From contig NHFN02000001.1 in the NCBI GenBank assembly GCA_002170245.2, positions 1-61,455 of the forward strand: a stretch of 61,455 nt of DNA, read 5' to 3'. Shown one piece after another: positions 55,708-61,455 of this stretch. Position 1 is the first letter of the stretch; each line of letters begins with the position of its first letter. This DNA is from Gammaproteobacteria bacterium TMED112. GTDB lineage: Bacteria; Pseudomonadota; Gammaproteobacteria; Magnimaribacterales; TMED112. The notes beneath the pieces were generated by a model. It worked only from the letters and a program-made list of their open reading frames with translations, was not told where the DNA came from and ran no database searches. The translations under genes were made by a program, and so were the position numbers.

Positions 55708-56148
55708 TTATTGGTTAGTAAATATAAACCCAATCATCAGTAAATGGCAAATTCTGATTGAAAAAGTTAGGTGGAATCTTATTTCTTCATACCACCCTAT
55801 CTTCTCAATTAGTATTCTCTCAGAAAAATAGATGTATTCATAAATCAAAAGAAGAATAAAAAGACAAAGAATTGAATAATTTTGAGCATTAAATGCAATA
55901 AAAAGTGACAAAAGAAGAACCGAAGAAAAAATACTTATTGAGCTTAGAATTGATTTGTTTGATTTAATCGATAACCCCCATAATGTGCCTGCCATGAATG
56001 TGGCCATCATTATTGACCATGTGAAAAAAAACAGAATCAAATAATAATCGAATGCTATTTTTGGCGATATCCAAGATATTATGGGAATAAAAATAAAGGG
56101 TATAAGCCCTGAATAGCAAAATATTTTTACCTGATCTTGTAGAATCAT
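55708..56148 (-). CDS. DUF3429-like integral membrane protein
   Basis: This 146-residue protein has four or five hydrophobic segments and the motifs FMAGTLWGLS (about 52-61) and WYEEIRFHLTFSIRICHL near 118-135, which match the DUF3429 family found beside other housekeeping genes. The function of the family is not established. It is head-to-head with smpB across only four bases. Confidence 0.75.
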   Translation of the reverse strand: MILQDQVKIFCYSGLIPFIFIPIISWISPKIAFDYYLILFFFTWSIMMATFMAGTLWGLSIKSNKSILSSISIFSSVLLLSLFIAFNAQNYSILCLFILLLIYEYIYFSERILIEKIGWYEEIRFHLTFSIRICHLLMIGFIFTNQ

Positions 56149-56152
56149 ATCT

Positions 56153-56608
56153 ATGAATAGTAAAACTGTAGCAACAAATAAGAAAGCCAGATTTGATTTT
56201 TTTCTGGAAGAAACTTTTGTTGCCGGTTTAATGCTTGAAGGCTGGGAAGTTAAATCTTTAAGAGAAGGTAAACTTAATATTAAAGAAGCTTATATTAAAG
56301 ATATAAAAGGAGAGCTTTTTTTAGTTGGAGCAAGAATTGATCCAGCTAGCTTTATTAACCAAAAAGATCAAACAGAACCTGAACGATTTAGAAAGCTATT
56401 ACTAAATAAAAAAGAGTTAAAAAATATTTTATTTGCGATATCAGCTAAAGGGCAAACTTGTGTGCCTGTTAAGCTTTTCTGGAAAGGACATCTTGCCAAA
56501 TTAGAGATAGCATTAGCGAAGGGCAAAAAGAATATTGATAAAAAACAAACCAAAAAAGCTGCTGACATTCAGAGGGATGCAGAAAGGGCTTTAAAAAAGT
56601 TTAAATAA
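56153..56608 (+). CDS. smpB: SsrA-binding protein SmpB
   Basis: SmpB brings tmRNA to stalled ribosomes for trans-translation. The 151-residue protein has the OB-fold core with EEGLMLEGWEVKSLREGK-like residues (about 28-44), the DPASF loop, KGQTCVPVKLFWKGHLAKLEIALAKGKK and a basic C-terminal tail that probes the empty mRNA channel. It is followed directly by the tmRNA gene, its partner. Confidence 0.97.
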   Translation: MNSKTVATNKKARFDFFLEETFVAGLMLEGWEVKSLREGKLNIKEAYIKDIKGELFLVGARIDPASFINQKDQTEPERFRKLLLNKKELKNILFAISAKGQTCVPVKLFWKGHLAKLEIALAKGKKNIDKKQTKKAADIQRDAERALKKFK

Positions 56609-56618
56609 GCTTTATTAT
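56590..56618 (+). promoter_or_regulatory. Possible tmRNA promoter at the end of smpB
   Basis: TTTAAA (56590-56595) and TATTAT (56613-56618) are spaced 17 bases apart, the second ending 10 bases before the tmRNA 5' end. This could be a promoter for ssrA, or the RNA could be processed from the smpB transcript. The assignment is weak because AT-rich sequence makes such pairs common. Confidence 0.3.
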
Positions 56619-56627
56619 TGCCGGTTC

Positions 56628-56972
56628 GGGGGCGTATTAGGCTTTGACGTCTACCACGGAACCCAAAGCGCATATCGAGCAAAAACATAACTCGTAAAAA
56701 TTTGTTTAAAAATTTAGTTGCAGATAACTACAACTATAGATTGGCAGCTTAATGTCAACCTGCTATCATTTGTGACCTACACCATTTGATAGTAGTCATT
56801 TTGTAGGAGTAGCTTTATAGCCTGTCCAACTATAGAGTGAATTTTTGGACTATGCTTAGTATGTCTTGATCATCAGGCTATACTAAAGCTGAAATTAATA
56901 GATGAATCTATATATGTAGAAGCTAGGGGAAAGTGATGACGGACGTGGGTTCAAATCCCGCCGCCTCCACCA
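56628..56972 (+). ncRNA. ssrA: Transfer-messenger RNA (tmRNA), single-piece
   Basis: The 5' end GGGGGCGTATTAGGCTTTGACG and the 3' end with GGGTTCAAATCCC and CCA form the tRNA-like domain: seven acceptor pairs, 56628-56634 with 56962-56968, including one G-U. Ala-type identity is expected but the G-U sits at pair 3-70. The internal tag frame lies at 56720-56752. The RNA is one continuous piece of about 345 bases, not the split form of alphaproteobacteria. It lies between smpB and rpsT. Confidence 0.95.
56720..56752 (+). other. tmRNA tag reading frame ADNYNYRLAA
   Basis: From the resume codon GCA (56720-56722) the frame reads A-D-N-Y-N-Y-R-L-A-A and stops with TAA (56750-56752). The upstream TTAGTT matches the usual pre-tag context (TTAGTC in E. 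coli). The final LAA is the ClpXP degron. The middle differs from E. coli (ANDENYALAA), notably with an Arg before LAA. Confidence 0.9.
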
Positions 56973-56990
56973 AACAAGAGGAAAATATTA

Positions 56991-57248
56991 ATGGCAAATT
57001 CAAAATCGGCTGATAAAAGAGCCAGACAAAATAAAAAAAGGTATGAACTTAAGCATGCCCAGAGGTCTATGGTAAGAACTTCTGTTAAGGCAACAACAAA
57101 AGCAATTGAAACTAAGGATAAGAAAATAGCAGAAGTTTTTAAAACAGCCCAATCATCCATTGATAAAATGGCAAATAAAGGTGTGATTCATAAAAATAAA
57201 GCTGGGAGAATTAAAAGCAGGCTTAATAAGCAAATTAAATCTGCTTAA
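56991..57248 (+). CDS. rpsT: 30S ribosomal protein S20
   Basis: S20 is a helical 16S-rRNA-binding protein. The 85-residue basic protein starts MANSKSADKRARQNKKR, with VRTSVKATTKAI and the C-terminal KNKAGRIKSRLNK, as in the family. AAGAGGA lies eight bases before the ATG. It is 18 bases after the tmRNA 3' end and its own 3' end overlaps obgE by 14 bases on the other strand. Confidence 0.97.
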   Translation: MANSKSADKRARQNKKRYELKHAQRSMVRTSVKATTKAIETKDKKIAEVFKTAQSSIDKMANKGVIHKNKAGRIKSRLNKQIKSA

Positions 57249-58224
57249 ATAGTTCTTCACTAAGAATATCAATACCATTGCCTGAAACCGAAGAAATTGG
57301 ATAAATAGCCGTAGACGAATATTTCCTCTGAAATTCTTGAATTAGGTTAGATAAAGCCTCTTTATCAATAAGATCAGTTTTTGTAATACAAATCCACCTT
57401 TTCTGATTTGAAAAATCTAAATGAAAATCTTCTAATTCATTTTCAACAATGTCAAAAGACTTCAATGCATCTTCAATGGTTTGTGTTCCGTCAACCAAAT
57501 GCAGTAGAAATTTTGTTCTATACGCATGTTTTAAGAATTTAGTCCCTAAACCTAAACCTTTTGAAGCGCCTTCAATAATTCCTGGCAGATCTGCAATAGT
57601 AATTTTTTTGATTTCATTTTCCATTACACCTAATTCTGGATCTAATGTTGTGAACGCATAATTACCTATTTTTGATTTTGAATTAGTAATTTTGCTTATC
57701 AAAGTTGATTTACCCGCATTTGGCAAACCCAATAAGCCAACATCAGCAATTAATCTAAGCTCAAGAAGTATTTCCCTATTGTCTGAAAGTTCACCATTAG
57801 TTGTTTTTCTTGGAGATTGATTAGTTGAAGATTTAAAACGTGCATTTCCTAATCCTCCTTTGCCACCTTTTGCAATTACTATTTCGACTGAATCAGGATT
57901 TATTTCACCTATATGTTCTCCAGTTTCCGTAGCATATATTATTGTTCCGTTTGGTACAGGTATGGACAAATTTTCACCTGACTCACCTTTCATATTTTTG
58001 CCACTACCAGACTGTCCAGCTTTTGCTGCGAAAACTCTTTTGCCTTTTATATGATTTAAAGAATTCAAGTTAGTATCTAATATAACAACTACGTCCCCTC
58101 CATTACCTCCATCACCACCATCTGGACCGCCACGGGGGATATATTTTTCACGCCTAAAACTTGAGCAACCATTGCCACCTTTTCCAGATATTGCTTGAAT
58201 TCTGGCTTCATCAAAAAAAGCCAT
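57235..58224 (-). CDS. obgE: GTPase ObgE (CgtA)
   Basis: ObgE is a ribosome-assembly GTPase. The Obg fold (about 1-158) is full of glycine runs such as GGPDGGDGGNGGD. The G domain follows with GLPNAGKST (about 166), DLPGIIEGA and TKTDL. There is no long C-terminal tail, giving 329 residues against 390 in E. coli. It follows rpmA by five bases, the standard rplU-rpmA-obgE operon. Confidence 0.97.
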   Translation of the reverse strand: MAFFDEARIQAISGKGGNGCSSFRREKYIPRGGPDGGDGGNGGDVVVILDTNLNSLNHIKGKRVFAAKAGQSGSGKNMKGESGENLSIPVPNGTIIYATETGEHIGEINPDSVEIVIAKGGKGGLGNARFKSSTNQSPRKTTNGELSDNREILLELRLIADVGLLGLPNAGKSTLISKITNSKSKIGNYAFTTLDPELGVMENEIKKITIADLPGIIEGASKGLGLGTKFLKHAYRTKFLLHLVDGTQTIEDALKSFDIVENELEDFHLDFSNQKRWICITKTDLIDKEALSNLIQEFQRKYSSTAIYPISSVSGNGIDILSEELFKQI

Positions 58225-58229
58225 GGTAT

Positions 58230-58490
58230 TTATTTAGAAGGGTTAATATTTACGAACTTTCTTTTATTTGGGCCTTTGGTCTTGAACTGAACCTCTCCAG
58301 TTTTGAGTGCAAATAGAGTATCATCTCTGCCTTTCCCAACATTAAGGCCTGCATGAAATTTTGTACCTCTTTGTCTGACTAAAATTTCACCTGCATTCAC
58401 TGTCTGTCCGCCAAATCTTTTGACTCCCAAAAAATTAGGATTCGAATCTCTACCATTCTTGCTTGAACCACCTGCTTTTTTATGAGCCAT
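58230..58490 (-). CDS. rpmA: 50S ribosomal protein L27
   Basis: L27 reaches the peptidyl transferase centre with its N-terminal tail. The 86-residue protein begins [16 protein letters not shown] and has [24 protein letters not shown], the characteristic sequence. There is no N-terminal extension needing processing. It overlaps rplU by 11 bases. Confidence 0.98.
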   Translation of the reverse strand: MAHKKAGGSSKNGRDSNPNFLGVKRFGGQTVNAGEILVRQRGTKFHAGLNVGKGRDDTLFALKTGEVQFKTKGPNKRKFVNINPSK

Positions 58491-58800
58491 TTTTTATTTC
58501 TTCTATATTTATTGTAGTTACTTTTTTTCTGTGTCCAACAATTCTTTTAGAATCTTTTCTTCTTCTAAATTGAATTGCATAAACTTTATCTTTTTTATCT
58601 TGGCTTACCACTTTTCCAGATACATACGCTTCTTTTACGTGAGGTTGGCCAACATAAGGGGTTTTCCCATCTGAAAGAAGAAGAACTTTGTCGAATTTGA
58701 CTTTATCTCCTTTTTTAGCATCTGCAATGTAATCTACCTCGATTACTGTGCCAACTTCAACTCTTTCTTGTTGATTACCTGTGTCTATAATTGCGTACAT
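58480..58800 (-). CDS. rplU: 50S ribosomal protein L21
   Basis: L21 binds 23S rRNA near L20. The 106-residue protein begins [17 protein letters not shown], with the [13 protein letters not shown] and [20 protein letters not shown] segments and the C-terminal ITTINIEEI, all as in the family. It is the first gene of the rplU-rpmA-obgE operon and faces ispB across 16 bases. Confidence 0.97.
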   Translation of the reverse strand: MYAIIDTGNQQERVEVGTVIEVDYIADAKKGDKVKFDKVLLLSDGKTPYVGQPHVKEAYVSGKVVSQDKKDKVYAIQFRRRKDSKRIVGHRKKVTTINIEEIKNGS

Positions 58801-58816
58801 TTCTTAAAATATAATT

Positions 58817-59764
58817 ATGCCAAATATTGAGGAACAAAATTTAACTGAATTTTTGCTGGAAGTAAAGGCAAAAATGGTGAATATCACAACATCTGAGAAT
58901 AATGAAATTAATAATATTAATAAATATGTTCTAGATAATTCAGGTAAATTTATTCGTTCCAAAATTATCTACCTGTATGGATCAGAAATTGGGGTCAAAA
59001 AACTTAAATTAATAGAGCTCGCCTCTGCTGCTGAGCTAATACATTTATCAACACTAATTCACGACGATATTATTGATGAGGCAGAACTTAGGAGAGATTT
59101 GCCAACAGTTGAAAGAAAATGGGGCGTAAAAAAAGCAATTCTCTATGGTGACTTTCTGTACACAAAAACTTTTCAAGAATTAAATACATTTGAAAATATA
59201 TCAATTGCTAATGTTTTGATTAATTGTGCTGAATCATTAATTGAGGGTGAATTCAATCAACTTAAGATTAAAAATAATGCTACTTTTTCTATACAAGATT
59301 ATTTTGACGTTATTGATAATAAGACTGCTGTCTTATTTTCAGGAGTTCTAAAATGTTTAGGAATAGAGGCAAAATTTACAGAAAACGAAATATTAGAACT
59401 TGAGCAACTTGGTTTATCTTTTGGAAGGGCATTTCAAATTAATGATGATTTGAATGATTTCAAAGACTCAAAAATCACTGGTAAAGCAAAATTTAAGGAT
59501 TTAGCGGATGGAAAATTAACATTACCAATGATTTTTTTACTAGAGAGCTTGGAAGAGGAAGAACAAATAGAAATATTAAAAATTGTTGAAAATGAAAATT
59601 TTTTAAAAGTTGAAGAAATTTTAAATAGTTCTGGTTCTTTTGAAAAAGCACGTCGTCAAAGACAAGCTGCAATAAATCAGTGCATTGAATACACAGAGAG
59701 ATTTATTAAACTAGATAAGTTGAATGAATTAAAAATATTTTTAAATAGTACATTGGTTGCATGA
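58817..59764 (+). CDS. ispB: Polyprenyl diphosphate synthase (IspB-like)
   Basis: This enzyme makes the side chain of ubiquinone by repeated addition of IPP. The first aspartate-rich motif is HDDIIDEAELRRD (about 76-88) and the second is NDDLNDF near 213-219; both have the metal-binding Asp residues, although RRG is RRD here. The 315-residue length is normal. It faces rplU, and its 3' end overlaps fabB (ATGA). The chain-length specificity is not readable. Confidence 0.93.
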   Translation: MPNIEEQNLTEFLLEVKAKMVNITTSENNEINNINKYVLDNSGKFIRSKIIYLYGSEIGVKKLKLIELASAAELIHLSTLIHDDIIDEAELRRDLPTVERKWGVKKAILYGDFLYTKTFQELNTFENISIANVLINCAESLIEGEFNQLKIKNNATFSIQDYFDVIDNKTAVLFSGVLKCLGIEAKFTENEILELEQLGLSFGRAFQINDDLNDFKDSKITGKAKFKDLADGKLTLPMIFLLESLEEEEQIEILKIVENENFLKVEEILNSSGSFEKARRQRQAAINQCIEYTERFIKLDKLNELKIFLNSTLVA

Positions 59765-60960
59765 ACAGAGTTGTAGTTACGGGCATAGGCGTTATTTCTT
59801 GCTTAGGAAACAGTAAAGATGAGGTTTTGTCTTCTTTATTAGATAGCAGATCAGGCATAACTTTAAATCCAGAATATAAAGAAAATGGAATGAGGTGCCA
59901 AATTTCAGGTCAAGTTAATCCAAATCTTCAAATTATAGAGAGAAAAATGCTCAGGTTCATGAGTGAAACATCGGCATATGCATTTTTGTCTACTAAAGAA
60001 GCTCTTGCAGATTCAGGGCTGAGTATTGAAGATATTAATAATGATACAACTGGGGTAATTGTTGGATCTGGAACAGGTTCCAGTAGAGAGCTTAAGAATG
60101 TTGTAGATACTGCAAGAGAGAAAGGAATCAAAAGAGTTGGACCATACGCTGTAACAAGAACAATGGGCAATACAACCTCTGCTTGCATTTCCACATTTTT
60201 TGAAACTAAAGGCGTTTCATTTTCTATTGCATCTGCGTGCTCAACAAGTCTTCATTGTATTTCATATGCTTTTGATTTGATTAAAAGTGGAAGACAAAAA
60301 ATAGTAATTGCAGGTGGCTCTGAAGACGATCATTGGACTGGTGCCATGATGTTCGATGCAATGGGAGCATTGAGTACAAAAAGTAATGATGAACCTGAAA
60401 AATCCTCTAGACCTTATGATGTGAATAGAGATGGGTTTATTCCGTCAGGTGGTGGAGGTATTGTAATTTTAGAAGAATATAATGCTGCTAAAAAAAGAGG
60501 GGCACAAATTTATGGTGAAATAATCTCGTGCTACGAAACATCAGATGGATTTTCACTGGTAAGCCCATCTGGTGAAGGTGCAATAAGATGTATGCAAGGA
60601 TTAGAGCATTTAGATAAAGTCGATTATATAAATACTCACGGTACCAGCACACTTGCTGGAGACATAACTGAACTCAAAGCAATAAAAGAAGTTTTTGGGG
60701 ATAAGATTCCTCCAATCTCTTCTACAAAGTCGCTGACTGGTCATTCTCTTGGAGCAGCCGGAGTGCATGAGGTAATTTATTGCTTACTTATGATGGAAAA
60801 TAATTTCTTATGTGGAAGTCATAATATTGAAGAAATTGATCCTGAAGCAGTTGATTTTCCTATTTTAAGAGGAAATGAAGATGCAAAAATTAATTGTTTT
60901 CTATCTAACTCGTTTGGTTTTGGTGGAACCAATGGCTCTATTATTATTAAAAGAGTTTAA
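59761..60960 (+). CDS. fabB: 3-oxoacyl-ACP synthase I FabB
   Basis: FabB elongates acyl chains and is needed for unsaturated fatty acids. The Cys-His-His triad is in ASACSTSLHCI (Cys near residue 161), INTHGTSTLAGD (near 296) and KSLTGHSLGAAG (near 331). The 399-residue protein shares the FabB form of the GIGVISCLG start and the DGFIPSGGGG segment. It lies after ispB, an unusual partner, and overlaps the ssb 3' end by four bases. Confidence 0.95.
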   Translation: MNRVVVTGIGVISCLGNSKDEVLSSLLDSRSGITLNPEYKENGMRCQISGQVNPNLQIIERKMLRFMSETSAYAFLSTKEALADSGLSIEDINNDTTGVIVGSGTGSSRELKNVVDTAREKGIKRVGPYAVTRTMGNTTSACISTFFETKGVSFSIASACSTSLHCISYAFDLIKSGRQKIVIAGGSEDDHWTGAMMFDAMGALSTKSNDEPEKSSRPYDVNRDGFIPSGGGGIVILEEYNAAKKRGAQIYGEIISCYETSDGFSLVSPSGEGAIRCMQGLEHLDKVDYINTHGTSTLAGDITELKAIKEVFGDKIPPISSTKSLTGHSLGAAGVHEVIYCLLMMENNFLCGSHNIEEIDPEAVDFPILRGNEDAKINCFLSNSFGFGGTNGSIIIKRV

Positions 60961-61379
60961 AAAGGGATATCTTCTTCAAACTTATTATTATCTTGAGCTG
61001 GAGCAGGTGAGTCTGAATTAGAACTTGAAGCATCAACACCTCCTCTTGAATCAAGCATCGTCATTTCTCTAGCAATAACTTCTGTTGTATATCTTTTCTT
61101 GCCTTCTGAATCTTCCCAATCTCTAGTTTGTAATTTACCCTCAACAAAAATTTTAGATCCTTTCTTAAGATATTGTTCAGCTATTTCAGCTAGTCTCCCA
61201 AAAATTACAACTCTGTGCCATTCAACTTGTTCTTTTTGTTCTCCAGTAGTTTTATCTTTCCACCTTTCTGATGTAGCAATAGAGAGGTTTGCTACAGGGC
61301 TACCTGCCTGAGTGTATTTAATTTCAGGATCTGCACCAAGATTTCCAATAATTAGGACTTTATTTAAGCCGTTTGACAT
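60957..61379 (-). CDS. ssb: Single-stranded DNA-binding protein
   Basis: SSB coats single-stranded DNA in replication and repair. The OB fold (about 1-110) begins NKVLIIGNLGADPEIKYTQ with ERWKDKTTGEQKEQVEWHR and the KIFVEGKLQTRDWED segment. A short Ser/Asn/Pro-rich linker leads to the acidic tip EEDIPF that docks partners, including HolC. At 140 residues it is shorter than the E. coli protein (178). It is divergent from uvrA. Confidence 0.97.
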   Translation of the reverse strand: MSNGLNKVLIIGNLGADPEIKYTQAGSPVANLSIATSERWKDKTTGEQKEQVEWHRVVIFGRLAEIAEQYLKKGSKIFVEGKLQTRDWEDSEGKKRYTTEVIAREMTMLDSRGGVDASSSNSDSPAPAQDNNKFEEDIPF

Positions 61380-61389
61380 ATATATATTC

Positions 61390-61395
61390 TATAAT
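61390..61395 (+). promoter_or_regulatory. Possible -10 box upstream of uvrA
   Basis: TATAAT is an exact -10 consensus about 27 bases before the uvrA start. No matching -35 with normal spacing was found, so this is weak. TTGACA at 61373-61378 is only 11 bases away. Confidence 0.3.
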
Positions 61396-61421
61396 ACTTT
61401 TTTCCATTTCATGTTATCAAT

Positions 61422-61455
61422 TTGAAGTTTATTGAAATCAAAGGTGCAAAAGCAC
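61422..61455 (+). CDS. uvrA: Start of uvrA (excinuclease ABC subunit A), cut by the window end
   Basis: From TTG 61422 the frame reads MKFIEIKGAKA and is cut at the window edge. It matches the start of UvrA, a dimeric damage-sensing ATPase of nucleotide-excision repair (compare MDKIEVRGART in E. coli). The ssb/uvrA divergent pair is classical. Only 11 codons are visible, so identity rests on position and this short match. Confidence 0.7.
   Translation, partial: MKFIEIKGAKA

Noticed and set aside
56628-56972. A two-piece (permuted) tmRNA
   Set aside because: The tRNA-like 5' and 3' ends lie at the two ends of one continuous stretch with the tag between them.

Overview
This window is a compact, visibly AT-rich stretch of a proteobacterial chromosome, almost certainly a streamlined gammaproteobacterium. 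The housekeeping gene order (fur/bamE, grpE-dnaK-dnaJ-dapB, rpsB-tsf-pyrH-frr, bamA-skp-lpxD-fabZ-lpxA-lpxB-rnhB-dnaE-accA-tilS, carAB-greA-rlmE-ftsH-glmM-tpiA-secG, lptFG/pepA-holC-valS, rplU-rpmA-obgE/ispB) matches Pseudomonas and Escherichia segments. Very short spacers, many ATGA/TAATG overlaps, TTG and GTG starts and shortened proteins suggest an uncultured marine lineage such as SAR86. That assignment is inference; no marker settles it here. No stretch of 300 bases lacks a gene; the longest gene-free gap is about 100 bases (28275-28373).

Layout. 1-9.6 kb: tRNA-Leu(GAG), then a leftward run secG, tpiA, glmM, ftsH, rlmE, greA, carB, carA. 9.7-16.3 kb: rightward map, dapD, dapE (lysine/peptidoglycan precursor steps), a surface lipoprotein with an Ig-like domain and a predicted calcium-binding beta-propeller, a 53-residue membrane protein, a leftward POT peptide transporter and an RDD membrane protein. 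16.3-23 kb: lptG/lptF facing pepA, holC, a C-terminally truncated valS and an atypical SDR protein. 23-29.5 kb is the accessory part: an adenine methyltransferase head-to-head with an 876-residue nuclease/DGQHR protein that ends in a possible HEPN-like motif, a polynucleotide-phosphatase-like HAD protein, a two-gene operon of unknown function, a RecB/Cas4-like nuclease and an ElaA-like acetyltransferase. This is the best candidate for an undescribed defence or DNA-processing system.

30-54 kb is one nearly continuous leftward array: fur, grpE, dnaK, dnaJ, dapB, rpsB, tsf, pyrH, frr, uppS, dxr, rseP, bamA, skp, lpxD, fabZ, lpxA, lpxB, rnhB, dnaE, accA, tilS, a crotonase and rimI. It joins chaperones, translation, isoprenoid precursors, outer-membrane assembly, lipid A and fatty-acid synthesis. 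54-61.5 kb: bamE, a sodium-coupled transporter, a DUF3429-like membrane protein, smpB with tmRNA, rpsT, obgE, rpmA, rplU, ispB, fabB, ssb and the first codons of uvrA.

Structural points: (i) map and rpsB are divergent neighbours in E. coli and dapB-carA are adjacent there; here the junctions are carA/map and dapB/rpsB, so one two-break event explains both. (ii) DnaJ lacks its zinc-finger domain precisely. (iii) ValS lacks its C-terminal part. (iv) S2 carries a tandem Lys/Ala-rich tail. (v) Almost all convergent genes touch or overlap, and I found only one clear intrinsic terminator.
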